Origin: a virus
Length of the DNA stretch: 30,589 bases
Virus record (IMG/VR): IMGVR_UViG_3300046167_000290
Location: 1 to 30,589 of that record
Strand: one strand, 5' to 3'
The translations under genes were made by a program, and so were the position numbers. This document shows, one piece after another, positions 1 through 6,673 of the stretch (the first letter of the stretch is position 1; the number at the start of each line of letters is the position of its first letter). The notes under the pieces were generated by a model. That model was not told the DNA's origin and did no database searches. It saw only the letters and a program-made list of their open reading frames with translations.

Positions 1-4
1 TGCT

Positions 5-157
5 ATGGATATGAATGATTTGAAAATGGGGTTTATAAACTTTGCTGCTTTTTCAGTAAGTTTTACAAATATTGAAATGTGGTTAAAATTAACATTATTA
101 ACAGTTACTATTGTTTATACTGTTATGAAGATTATTAAGCTATCAGAAAAAGAATGA
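5..157 (+). CDS. small membrane protein of the lysis cassette
   Basis: This 50-residue protein has one clear hydrophobic segment near residues 26-44 (LKLTLLTVTIVYTVMKII), flanked by a short polar N-terminus and a basic/acidic tail (KLSEKE). Its stop overlaps the endolysin start as ATGA, so the two are translationally coupled. Single-span proteins of this size beside an endolysin are often holin or spanin-like, but nothing here proves that, and a better 3-TM holin lies downstream. A second ATG six bases into the frame is an alternative start. If the genome is circular, this gene follows the tail-fibre accessory gene that ends at 30575. Confidence 0.6.
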   Translation: MDMNDLKMGFINFAAFSVSFTNIEMWLKLTLLTVTIVYTVMKIIKLSEKE

Positions 158-477
158 GTAAGTACTTTAAGAATATAGAGGAAAATATGAATGTTGATTT
201 TCTTGCTAAATTAGATGAGGCAAGAGAATACGCTAATATACCTTTTATTATTAATTCTGCTTACAGAAGTCCAGAACACCCTTTATCAATTAAAAACCCT
301 TCATCAAGTCATATTAAAGGTTTAGCAGTAGATATAAGTGCAAAGGATAGTAGAACACGTTTTTTAGTATTAGATGCTTTATTAGCAGTTGGATTTAATC
401 GTATAGGAATAGCAGATACTTTTATTCACGTAGATTCAGATTTAGATAAATCACAGAATGTAATTTGGACATATTAA
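154..477 (+). CDS. endolysin, peptidase M15A family
   Basis: This is a 107-residue zinc peptidase of the M15A type (Pfam Peptidase_M15_3), predicted to cut peptide cross-links of the host peptidoglycan at lysis. The family signature is visible in order: SAYRSPEHP (about residues 35-43), then SSSHIKGLAVDIS, whose His and Asp are the first two zinc ligands, then FIHVDSD near the C-terminus with the third ligand His. The length matches the single-domain phage enzymes; there is no signal peptide and no separate cell-wall-binding domain, so export would need a holin. It starts in an ATGA overlap with the small membrane protein before it, and a holin gene lies 0.4 kb downstream. Confidence 0.9.
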   Translation: MSKYFKNIEENMNVDFLAKLDEAREYANIPFIINSAYRSPEHPLSIKNPSSSHIKGLAVDISAKDSRTRFLVLDALLAVGFNRIGIADTFIHVDSDLDKSQNVIWTY

Positions 478-497
478 GAGGATTATTTCATTCAGTT

Positions 498-614
498 ATG
501 TTTATTATGGGAGCAATCATAAGAACAGATTGTGTGAAATATCCAAAGATATTAGTATTATGTACTTGGTTTGTTCATTTAGTTTATATCATTACGGGTA
601 TATTTTTTAGGTAA
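498..614 (+). CDS. small membrane protein
   Basis: The predicted 38-residue protein is strongly hydrophobic after residue 17 (ILVLCTWFVHLVYIITGIFF) and ends in Arg, as expected for a single-span inner-membrane peptide. The frame stays open upstream to a TTG at 465 that overlaps the endolysin stop, which would add 11 residues (LDILRGLFHSV), so the true start is uncertain. It sits between endolysin and holin, so a lysis role (antiholin or spanin-like) is possible but not shown by sequence. Confidence 0.45.
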   Translation: MFIMGAIIRTDCVKYPKILVLCTWFVHLVYIITGIFFR

Positions 615-698
615 TTAGGTCATATTATATCATATCGGGTATAGTTCAATTTATAACAAGGGTAGTAATTACCTGCGTATTTTAAACAATAGTAAATT

Positions 699-845
699 AT
701 GGAAATAAACTTAATTTTATTAGTGCCAGATGCAATGATTATTGGTTGGCAATATCATAAACCAGAGAAAGGTTTTGATTTTTCAGAACTTAACTTATAT
801 TTATTTTTCGGACAATTACAAATAAGATGGGCAAAAGATGAATAA
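699..845 (+). CDS. conserved-looking small protein of the lysis cassette
   Basis: This 48-residue protein begins MEINLILLVPDAMIIGWQYH and ends QIRWAKDE. The first half is mildly hydrophobic and the second half rich in aromatic and charged residues, so it is not a convincing transmembrane protein. Its last codons overlap the holin start by 8 bases, which supports real translation and coupling to the holin. No family recognised. The 84 bases before it hold no gene, only an 8-base palindrome GTAATTAC at 665-672. Confidence 0.55.
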   Translation: MEINLILLVPDAMIIGWQYHKPEKGFDFSELNLYLFFGQLQIRWAKDE

Positions 846-1230
846 AATTTTTAAATGGCTTACTGGTGGTTTAGTTAAAGAAGTTGGTAATGTTATTGAC
901 AAACTATTTACTTCAGAAGAAGAACGCTTAAAAGCCAAGAATGAGATATTTAAGGTACTTCAAGAGCAACAGTTAGAATTACAAAAACTACAAACAGAGA
1001 TTATTGTTACAGAAGCAAATGGTAATTGGTTGCAAAGATCTTGGCGCCCAATACTTATGTTAGCATTTGGCTTTATTGTTATTTATGTGAAGTTTATAGC
1101 ACCTTTATTTAGTTTACCTATTCCACCTTTAGAAGATGAGTTTTGGAACTTATTACAGTTAGGTATTGGAGGATATGTAGTTGGTAGAAGTGTTGAAAAG
1201 GTAGCAAAAAACATTACTATAAATAAATAG
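838..1230 (+). CDS. holin of the 3TM family
   Basis: This 130-residue protein matches the layout of the Holin_3TMs family (PF11351). It has an amphipathic N-terminal helix, a charged coiled-coil stretch at about residues 26-58 (rich in E, K and Q), then the signature NWLQRSWRP, a hydrophobic segment LMLAFGFIVIYVKFIAPLF, and a final hydrophobic segment around LLQLGIGGYVVGRSVEKV. The family is linked to release of phage or gene-transfer-agent particles by inner-membrane permeabilisation. It is the last gene of the lysis cassette, and the 425 bases after it are noncoding and carry a terminator. Confidence 0.85.
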   Translation: MNKIFKWLTGGLVKEVGNVIDKLFTSEEERLKAKNEIFKVLQEQQLELQKLQTEIIVTEANGNWLQRSWRPILMLAFGFIVIYVKFIAPLFSLPIPPLEDEFWNLLQLGIGGYVVGRSVEKVAKNITINK

Positions 1231-1242
1231 ATTGTACATTAA

Positions 1243-1271
1243 TTTATACATAAAGTAAATAAATGTATAAA
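1243..1271. repeat. inverted repeat TTTATACAT / ATGTATAAA
   Basis: Nine-base perfect arms at 1243-1251 and 1263-1271 are separated by 11 bases. With no GC pairs beyond two, it is a poor terminator, so a protein-binding site is more likely. The ATGTAT word recurs in the palindrome at 1349-1368. Confidence 0.6.
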
Positions 1272-1348
1272 ATAACTTACAGAATAATTTTTTATTTAAA
1301 AAAAAATATATAACTTCGCAATTTATTAAGAAAGTATTTAAGTAATTA

Positions 1349-1368
1349 TATGTATGACTTCATACATA
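1349..1368. repeat. inverted repeat TATGTATG-ACTT-CATACATA
   Basis: Perfect eight-base arms (1349-1356 and 1361-1368) flank a 4-base centre. Inside it is a shorter palindrome TATGA-CT-TCATA. It could be an operator or an origin element. Its core word GTATGACTT (1352-1360) recurs at 10229-10237 in the other control region. Confidence 0.65.
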
Positions 1369-1480
1369 ACATTATATTAAATATTAGTAAAATAAAAATT
1401 ATTAAAATAACTTATTAAAAATAAATATAAGATTTATGGGATCTTTTTTATTTAAAAAAAAGTGTTTATAACTTTAATTT

Positions 1481-1516
1481 TTGTATTTATTTAAAACCTT
1501 TATATTTGTAAAGGTT
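1481..1516 (+). promoter_or_regulatory. candidate promoter with palindromic operator over the -7 box
   Basis: TATATTTG at 1501-1508 matches the Bacteroidota -7 consensus TAnnTTTG. A TTG at 1481-1483 lies 17 bases upstream, a little short of the usual spacing. A perfect 7-base inverted repeat AACCTTT / AAAGGTT (1495-1501 and 1510-1516) covers the -7 box, as an operator would. Confidence 0.5.
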
Positions 1517-1546
1517 ACTTTTCTTTATCATTTTATCTTTGTTTTT

Positions 1547-1575
1547 AAAAAGGGGGTTTGTAGCCTCCTTTTTTT
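1547..1575 (+). terminator. rho-independent terminator after the lysis cassette
   Basis: The stem AAAAAGGGGG (1547-1556) pairs with CCTCCTTTTT (1564-1573) around a 7-base loop. There is one G-U wobble, and a T run reaches 1575. It probably stops late transcripts coming from the lysis genes. The holin stop is 0.3 kb upstream. Confidence 0.8.
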
Positions 1576-1625
1576 GTTTTATATATTTTAACAAAATTTT
1601 AACATTTACTTTAAATATTTATTTA

Positions 1626-1633
1626 TAGGTTTG
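1626..1633 (+). promoter_or_regulatory. candidate early promoter -7 box TAGGTTTG
   Basis: This is an exact TAnnTTTG match lying 50 bases after the terminator and 22 bases before the first early ATG. A clear TTG -33 box is not visible at the expected distance, so strength is uncertain. Confidence 0.5.
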
Positions 1634-1655
1634 CAAAGAACAATAAAGCAATATT

Positions 1656-1895
1656 ATGAATGAAACAGAACATTTATTATCTACACAAGCAAATACAGAT
1701 AGATTAGAACAATCAATAAATCAATTAGATATGCACAAAGAACCTTTAAAGATTACATTACAATTTTATAACAAAAAAATATCTACACAAGTAGACAGTT
1801 CAGATTTAACAATAGATGAACTTCACGAATTATGGCTAGAAATAGTTAAAGCTATGGGTTACCACCATAAAACAATAAAAGAATTTTATGAGTAG
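1656..1895 (+). CDS. hypothetical early protein
   Basis: This 79-residue soluble protein is the first gene after the early promoter box. It is acidic and helix-rich, with a polar N-terminus (MNETEHLLSTQANTDRLEQS) and a C-terminal helix DLTIDELHELWLEIVKAMG. No family was recognised. First early genes often encode host-takeover or regulatory proteins, but that is only positional inference. Confidence 0.65.
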   Translation: MNETEHLLSTQANTDRLEQSINQLDMHKEPLKITLQFYNKKISTQVDSSDLTIDELHELWLEIVKAMGYHHKTIKEFYE

Positions 1896-1949
1896 ATATA
1901 CCAGCACTAAAGATAAAAACAATAGATAACGATAGTAAAAACAAACACA

Positions 1950-2108
1950 ATGATAAGTACAGAAGCTTGGGATAAGTTAAAAAAGCAAATAGAGTACCAT
2001 TTAAAGCAAGATAATAACTTAACTGATATATCAATCAATTATCAAGTAAAGATACCAGAAAGAGGCACAAGAAATTATTTAGGGTTAAGTGTAAAGATAG
2101 ATGAATAA
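1950..2108 (+). CDS. hypothetical small protein
   Basis: This 52-residue protein starts MISTEAWDKLKKQIEYHLKQ, followed by a probable beta-hairpin (ISINYQVKIPERGTRNYLGLSVKI). It has the codon use of its neighbours and is followed after 2 bases by the next ATG. Function unknown. Confidence 0.5.
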   Translation: MISTEAWDKLKKQIEYHLKQDNNLTDISINYQVKIPERGTRNYLGLSVKIDE

Positions 2109-2110
2109 TT

Positions 2111-2239
2111 ATGAGTTTAGAAGCAAAGGAATTTTTAGATAATAAACAAGAAGAGCATTTTAAACAATTTGGCGTTTACGCAGATGTAAATAGTAAGTTA
2201 GCTGAATGGATGCAAGAATATAAAGATAAACAATTATGA
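2111..2239 (+). CDS. hypothetical small protein
   Basis: This 42-residue, charged, probably helical protein (MSLEAKEFLDNKQEEHFKQF...) has a stop that overlaps the methyltransferase start as ATGA, so it is likely translated in the same operon. Function unknown. Confidence 0.5.
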   Translation: MSLEAKEFLDNKQEEHFKQFGVYADVNSKLAEWMQEYKDKQL

Positions 2240-2883
2240 AAATAACAAACGAAGATAATATGGAACTAATGCAAAGGTATGAGGATAATTACTTTGACTT
2301 GGCTATTGTAGACCCACCTTATGGAATCGGTGAAAGCTCAAACGATAATAAAAGCCGTTCAAAACTTGGTAAATCAAAAGATTATGGTAATAAAAATTGG
2401 GACGATAACGCACCAAATAAAGAATACTTTAAAGAATTAAAAAGAGTTAGTAAGAATGTAATAATATGGGGAGCTAATCATTTTATTGAAAACATACCAA
2501 GTGCAAATAGTAGTTGCTGGATTGTTTGGAATAAAGAAAACGGAGAAAATGATTTTGCAGATTGTGAATTAGCCTATTGTAGTTTTAAAAGTGCAGTTAG
2601 AAAAATAGATTTAAGATGGCACGGTATGCTTCAACACGATATGAAAAACAAAGAGATTAGAATACATCCTACACAAAAACCCGTTAAACTTTATGAATGG
2701 CTTTTAATGAAATACGCAAAAGAGGGTGATAAAATATTAGATACACATTTAGGAAGCGGAAGTATTGCAATAGCTTGTCACAATTTAAAATTTGATTTAA
2801 CCGCTTGTGAATTAGATACAGAGTATTATAATGCAACAATGAAAAGACTTAAACAACATCAACAACAATTAACAATGTTTTAA
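2236..2883 (+). CDS. DNA N6-adenine or N4-cytosine methyltransferase (beta-type order)
   Basis: This 215-residue enzyme belongs to the N6_N4_Mtase family (PF01555) and transfers methyl groups from S-adenosylmethionine to DNA bases. The catalytic motif IV, AIVDPPYGIG, is near residues 24-33. Motif X, HPTQKPVKLYEWLL, follows at about 149, and the SAM-binding motif I, LDTHLGSGSIAIA, is at about 170. Catalytic motif before SAM motif is the beta-class order. DPPY is compatible with either adenine-N6 or cytosine-N4 products. No restriction enzyme partner with a recognisable pairing is next to it, so protection of phage DNA from host restriction, or a regulatory role, is the likeliest use. The start overlaps the preceding stop. 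Confidence 0.88.
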   Translation: MKITNEDNMELMQRYEDNYFDLAIVDPPYGIGESSNDNKSRSKLGKSKDYGNKNWDDNAPNKEYFKELKRVSKNVIIWGANHFIENIPSANSSCWIVWNKENGENDFADCELAYCSFKSAVRKIDLRWHGMLQHDMKNKEIRIHPTQKPVKLYEWLLMKYAKEGDKILDTHLGSGSIAIACHNLKFDLTACELDTEYYNATMKRLKQHQQQLTMF

Positions 2884-2894
2884 AATAATAAACT

Positions 2895-3053
2895 ATGAAC
2901 GTAGAAATATTTATAGTATCAATAGGATTAGGAGTATTAGGTTTTGCATTAGGTTTTGCAAAAGGAATAGAAACAACAAGTAGAAATATTAGACAAGCTT
3001 TTAGAGATGAAGGATATGATTATGAAAAGTTTAACGATGTAATTAACAAATAA
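2895..3053 (+). CDS. small membrane protein
   Basis: This 52-residue protein has one N-terminal glycine-rich hydrophobic span (IFIVSIGLGVLGFALGFAKG) followed by a polar cytoplasmic tail (RNIRQAFRDEGYDYEKFNDVINK). It ends just before a promoter-like box preceding the recombination genes. Function unknown. Confidence 0.6.
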   Translation: MNVEIFIVSIGLGVLGFALGFAKGIETTSRNIRQAFRDEGYDYEKFNDVINK

Positions 3054-3065
3054 AAATAAAAATAG

Positions 3066-3073
3066 TATATTTG
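3066..3073 (+). promoter_or_regulatory. candidate promoter -7 box TATATTTG before the recombination genes
   Basis: An exact TAnnTTTG match lies 31 bases before the ERF start codon and just after the preceding stop. There is no convincing TTG -33 element in the A-rich upstream DNA, which leaves it as a moderate candidate. Confidence 0.4.
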
Positions 3074-3103
3074 TAAATATTAATAATTAAAAACAATAGT
3101 AAA

Positions 3104-3643
3104 ATGGAAAAATTAAGACTAATTCAAAATGAATTAAAAGCACCAAAGAACCAAAGGAATAATTTTGGAAAGTACAATTACAGAAGCTGCGAAGATATTT
3201 TGGAAGCAGTTAAACCTTTGCTTTCAAAACACAAATGCACATTAACAATTTCTGATGAAATAAAAGAACTTGGAAATATATTATTTGTTGAAGCAATTGC
3301 AATAATATCTGATGGACAAAGTCAAGTTCACGTAAAAGCACAAGCTGGAATAGATCCAAATAGAAAAGGGATGGATATAGCACAGTCATTTGGTAGTTCT
3401 TCTTCGTATGCGAGAAAATACTCTTTAAACGGATTATTTTTAATTGATGATACAAAAGATGCTGATGCAACAAACACACACGGAAAAGCATCAAAATCAA
3501 CTGTATCTGATAAAGAATGGTTAAATAAAGGAACTGCTGAATTCGACAAGGTTAAAAAATATTTATCTGGAGGGGGGTCAATTTCTAAAGTAGAAGCAAA
3601 ATACAGAATTTCAAAAGAAACAAAACAACTTTTAAATAAATAA
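3104..3643 (+). CDS. erf: ERF-family single-strand annealing recombinase
   Basis: This 179-residue protein belongs to the ERF superfamily (PF04404), ring-forming proteins that anneal complementary single strands in phage recombination. Visible family features are an N-terminal block KYNYRSCEDILEAVKPLL (residues 24-41), a central beta region, and the conserved AQSFGSSSSYARKYSLNGLF followed by IDDTKDAD at about 90-122. The C-terminal 50 residues are polar and variable, as is usual for ERF proteins that contact SSB. An SSB-like protein and a RecE-like exonuclease lie downstream, which gives a complete lambda-Red-like set. A TATATTTG box precedes it. Confidence 0.88.
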   Translation: MEKLRLIQNELKAPKNQRNNFGKYNYRSCEDILEAVKPLLSKHKCTLTISDEIKELGNILFVEAIAIISDGQSQVHVKAQAGIDPNRKGMDIAQSFGSSSSYARKYSLNGLFLIDDTKDADATNTHGKASKSTVSDKEWLNKGTAEFDKVKKYLSGGGSISKVEAKYRISKETKQLLNK

Positions 3644-3645
3644 TT

Positions 3646-3792
3646 ATGAATAAATATGAAGTATTAAGTACAGAGGACGAAGATCATTATATTTTAAAAA
3701 TAAACGGTGTTAATATAATGGGAGTTCAAGAAAGAAGTGAATTAAGACACCTTATTGAAGTAATAGATAATAAAATTAACGTAGGAATTTAA
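3646..3792 (+). CDS. hypothetical small protein between ERF and SSB
   Basis: This 48-residue protein (MNKYEVLSTEDEDHYILKIN...) starts 2 bases after the ERF stop. It alternates predicted strands with a final helix (SELRHLIEVIDNKI). It is too short for a fold call. Its place in the recombination cassette suggests an accessory role. Confidence 0.5.
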   Translation: MNKYEVLSTEDEDHYILKINGVNIMGVQERSELRHLIEVIDNKINVGI

Positions 3793-3811
3793 ACAATTAA
3801 AACCAAAAATT

Positions 3812-4187
3812 ATGAGTGCAAACAAAAGTTATTTACTAGGAGATGTTGAATTACAGTTAGAAACAATCAAAAAACTTTCACAGTATTTTGAAGATATTTT
3901 AACATACAACGCTAAAAAAGAATTAGTACCAAAGAAAGATGAAAATGGAAAACCATTAAAAAAACTAAAATTAAACTTTTCAATATTTGAAGAAGGTAAT
4001 TATGGTCAAAATGTTTCTTTTACTATTCCACAAACAAAGGAACAAAGAGAAAACGGAGAAAAGAAAAACTATGTTGCAAACGGTAAAGTTTACTATGCTT
4101 CAGATGATCTTTCTTCTTTTGTTCAAAAATCAGAGAAAAAAACAACAAGCATCAGAAACACTTGTTACAGATGATTTACCATTTTAA
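3812..4187 (+). CDS. SSB-like single-stranded DNA-binding protein, interrupted by a 1-base indel
   Basis: Read without correction the frame stops at 4174 after 120 residues. Removing one A from the A7 run at 4136-4142 gives a 124-residue protein ending ETLVTDDLPF. An acidic tip ending in DDLPF or DDIPF is the hallmark by which SSB proteins recruit replication partners, so the reconstructed end is strong evidence for an SSB role. The body has alternating strands with basic stretches (KKELVPKKDENGKPLKKLKL) and aromatic residues, but I cannot confirm an OB fold from it. It lies between the ERF gene and a terminator. Confidence is high that the frame is broken and moderate that it is an SSB. Confidence 0.68.
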
Positions 4188-4199
4188 TAATTAAAAAAC

Positions 4200-4226
4200 A
4201 AAGGGGTGTTAATAGCATCCCTTTTT
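4200..4226 (+). terminator. rho-independent terminator after the SSB-like gene
   Basis: The stem AAAGGGGTG (4200-4208) pairs with CATCCCTTT (4216-4224) with one G-U wobble, a 7-base loop and T5. The next gene starts 6 bases after the T run, so it may be expressed by read-through or its own promoter. Confidence 0.8.
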
Positions 4227-4231
4227 ACTTT

Positions 4232-4660
4232 ATGTGGAATTACAAAGGAAAACAAATAAAAGATCGTTCAGATTTACCAAAAGAAGCAATTGGATTCGTT
4301 TACAAAATACACAACTGGAAAGAAAGTAAATACTATATTGGTAAAAAGATACTACTTAACAAGCGTACTAAACCACCATTAAAAGGTTATAAAAGAAAAA
4401 GAGTTGATTATGTTGAAAGTAATTGGCTTAAATATACAGGAAGTAATCAATTCACAAAAAAATGGGATATTAAAGATTGTTATCGAGAAATAATGTACAT
4501 TTGTTATAATCGTACTATGATGACATATTACGAAACAATGCTACAATTTAAAGAAAACGTTTTAGAAAGTGATAAATTCATAAACGATAATATTTTAGGA
4601 AAGTTTTATAAAACAAAGATAAAAAAGTATATAGATGATGAAAAAACAAAAGAATTTTAA
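4232..4660 (+). CDS. SegE-like GIY-YIG endonuclease
   Basis: This 142-residue protein fits the SegE-type GIY-YIG nuclease group related to phage T4 homing endonucleases. The first core motif is GFVYKI (residues 21-26, replacing GIY), the second YYIGKK (about 34-39, replacing YIG). Basic residues follow (KRTKPPLKGYKRKR), then SNWLKYTGSN, and a Glu in YYETMLQF that could be the metal-binding residue. Free-standing versions can act as homing enzymes or have been domesticated. It sits right behind a terminator and overlaps the next gene by 26 bases, a layout consistent with insertion between the SSB and ATPase genes. No intron is visible. Confidence 0.72.
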   Translation: MWNYKGKQIKDRSDLPKEAIGFVYKIHNWKESKYYIGKKILLNKRTKPPLKGYKRKRVDYVESNWLKYTGSNQFTKKWDIKDCYREIMYICYNRTMMTYYETMLQFKENVLESDKFINDNILGKFYKTKIKKYIDDEKTKEF

Positions 4661-5510
4661 AGATGAAGGTGCAGATGAAATAAAAAGAATGCTGATCCAG
4701 CAGGAAATGGAAGAGCTTGAACTAGAAGCAGAACTAGATGTTGCTGAAGATATTGCTTATCCTCCTGTTGCTATTTCTTGTGGTACTTATATTGATGTTG
4801 GTACAGATGGAACAAAAAGAACTTATCCAATACCAATTGGAACCTATGGAAATTTTAGTTTTACACACGCTTATCCAAAGGTTGGTAAATCATTTTTTAT
4901 GAGTTTACTTGTTTCTGCTTATCAAGGAGGGAAGCAATGAATATACAGGTAAATTAAAAGGACATAGACAAGGAAGAAAGATAATTCATTTGATACAGAA
5001 CAAGGTAAATTTCACGCTTCTAAAGTAGCAAGAAGACCATTAGTAATGAATGGATATATGCAAGATGATAATTATCATTTTTATGCTTTACGTACAATGG
5101 ATTATAAACAAAGAAGAAACTTTATTGAATACATACTTTATACTAAATTTCAAAATGATAAAATTGGTTTAGTTGTTATTGATGGTATTGCAGATCTTTG
5201 TTCAGATGTAAATAATATGCAACAAACAACAGAAGTTGAAGATTTATTATTAAGATGGACTGGAGATTTAAATTGCCATATTTCAACAATTATTCATTCT
5301 AATTACGGTTCAACTAAACCAACAGGAATTCTTGGATCATCATTAGAAAAAAAATGTGAAACTCAAATAATGCTTGAAAAAAATACAGTAAATAAAGGTT
5401 GGGTTACTGCTGAATGCAGAAGGGGGCGAAATAGAAACTTTGACACATTTAGTTTTGCTTTTGAAGAAAACGGTTTACCTAAATTTGTTGTTGATGATTA
5501 TGAATTTTAA
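4635..5510 (+). CDS. RecA/RepA-like AAA ATPase (AAA_25), interrupted by two indels
   Basis: The uncorrected frame stops at 4940 and a second open stretch starts at 5046. Removing one G from GGG at 4929-4931 and adding one T at TTT 4989-4991 gives one 291-residue P-loop ATPase with continuous homology-like text between the halves. It has an acidic N-terminus, a Walker A-like AYPKVGKSFF at about residue 80 (first Gly replaced by Ala), a FDTEQG block typical of RepA/KaiC-type ATPases, Walker B IGLVVIDGIADL, and a sensor-like STIIHSN. Such proteins act as helicase-like or recombination ATPases (RepA, UvsX or Sak4 types). It lies between recombination genes. The exact role (helicase loader versus recombinase) is open. 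Confidence 0.75.
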
Positions 5511-5523
5511 TTAAAATATATTT

Positions 5524-5916
5524 ATGCAGAATTGGAAAGAAAAAGATTTATTTGAATGGCTATCAAAAAACCATTACAAAACATTAGTAAACAGTAAAAA
5601 TCCAATTTCAAGGTGGGATTGTTATGATATTGAAACTCAAAACAGAATTGAGTTAAAATGTAGAAGAAAACATTATAATACTTTAATACTTGAAAAGTCA
5701 AAATACGATGCTATTGTAAAAGAATCAGATAAAAATTTAGACATTCCAATTTATATAAACAGTACTCCAGAAGGAATATATTTATTCAATCTAAACAAAA
5801 TTGATATTAAATGGTTTACAAAATCTTTACCTGCATCAACAGAATTTAAAAAAAGAATGTGGATCAAAAAAGAAATAACAGAGCTAGATATAAACAAAGC
5901 AATAAAACTTAAATAA
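5524..5916 (+). CDS. probable PD-(D/E)XK-type nuclease
   Basis: This 130-residue protein carries a spacing that suits a PD-(D/E)XK core: Asp residues in RWDCYDIETQ (about residues 30-38), then the strand RIELKCRRKHY with E-x-K (ELK) at about 42-45, followed by a helix (YNTLILEKSKYDAIVKES). These are the expected metal and catalytic residues of a restriction-endonuclease-like fold. A Holliday-junction or structure-specific resolvase role would fit its place before the exonuclease gene (1-base gap), but substrate cannot be read from sequence. Confidence 0.5.
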   Translation: MQNWKEKDLFEWLSKNHYKTLVNSKNPISRWDCYDIETQNRIELKCRRKHYNTLILEKSKYDAIVKESDKNLDIPIYINSTPEGIYLFNLNKIDIKWFTKSLPASTEFKKRMWIKKEITELDINKAIKLK

Positions 5917-5917
5917 G

Positions 5918-6673
5918 ATGGAAACAATAAAACTACTTAATAACGAAGAATTTAAAGTAAAAGACATATTAAAAAAAATGGATGATGATTCATTTTATTA
6001 TGGTTATTTAAGTAAACACGCTTTAAGTAGTTCAATGTGTAAAAGTTTATTAGAAGGTCCAGAAGTATATGCAAACAAGTTAAAAGAACCTCCAAAGGCA
6101 AAAGAACCTCAACCATTCAGAGATGGAAGGTTGATACATTTATTGGCTTTAGAACCACATAGAATTGAAGAACTAACAATAATTGATAGTACAAAAGGAA
6201 GTAAATTATATAAACTTGCTGTTGAAGAAAAACCAGCGCAAACAGTTTACACAAGAGCAGAGTTAAACAGATGTAAAGATATTGCTGATGCTGTTTTAGA
6301 AAATGATGATTTTAAAAACATTGTTAAAGATGCTTCTTTTGAAATTCCTTCAATATCAAATTACAATGGATTGCCATTTAGAGGAAAAGCAGATGTTTTA
6401 TTACCTGGTGTTGTTGTTGATTTAAAAACAACAAGTGATATTGATAATTTTAATCAAGCTGCTTTACTTTATGGTTATGATTTACAAGCTGCATTGTATT
6501 TAGAATTATTTGAATCCTTTGAGTTTAAGTATATTGTAGTTGATAAAAAAACAAAGGAAGTAAAAACAGTTCAGTTTAGTGATGACTTTATACAATCTGG
6601 ATATGATAAACTTAATCTTGCAACTGAAAATTATTATAAGTATTTAGAAAATAAAGATTTTTATGATTTATAA
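5918..6673 (+). CDS. RecE/exonuclease VIII-like 5'-3' exonuclease
   Basis: This 251-residue PD-(D/E)XK exonuclease resembles the exodeoxyribonuclease VIII-like phage group (PF12684). It shows the N-terminal helical block YLSKHALSSSMCKSLLEGPE, FRDGRLIHLLALEP (conserved His), then the active-site strands LPFRGKADVLLPGVVVDLKT at residues about 150-170 with D and D-x-K, and the following YGYDLQAALYLELF helix with conserved Tyr and Gln. It would resect double-stranded DNA to give 3' overhangs for ERF annealing, with SSB support. The gene starts 1 base after the preceding stop and its end overlaps the next small gene. Confidence 0.85.
   Translation: METIKLLNNEEFKVKDILKKMDDDSFYYGYLSKHALSSSMCKSLLEGPEVYANKLKEPPKAKEPQPFRDGRLIHLLALEPHRIEELTIIDSTKGSKLYKLAVEEKPAQTVYTRAELNRCKDIADAVLENDDFKNIVKDASFEIPSISNYNGLPFRGKADVLLPGVVVDLKTTSDIDNFNQAALLYGYDLQAALYLELFESFEFKYIVVDKKTKEVKTVQFSDDFIQSGYDKLNLATENYYKYLENKDFYDL

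Larger units (their letters stand above)
1231..1655. promoter_or_regulatory. intergenic control region between late and early genes
   Basis: This 425-base, extremely AT-rich stretch has no plausible gene. It contains inverted repeats at 1243-1271 and 1349-1368, two similar copies of a TTTTTTATTT-A8 block at about 1287-1306 and 1443-1461, a palindrome over a promoter box at 1495-1516, a terminator at 1547-1575 and a TAnnTTTG box at 1626. It separates the lysis genes from the early genes, so it probably ends late transcription and starts early transcription. A replication origin here is possible but unproven. Confidence 0.6.

Noticed and set aside
1888-1929. 13-codon open frame MSRYTSTKDKNNR after the first early gene
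   Set aside because: Too short and no coupling or conservation evidence; left out of the gene list.
3210-3549. Minus-strand open frames over the ERF gene
   Set aside because: The plus-strand ERF gene has clear family motifs; the minus frames show no motif and overlap it fully.
4136-4142. Programmed -1 frameshift at the A7 run of the SSB-like gene
   Set aside because: The DDLPF tail is in the +1 frame (one base skipped), not the -1 frame, so classic -1 slippage would not reach it; a homopolymer error is simpler. Transcript slippage remains possible.
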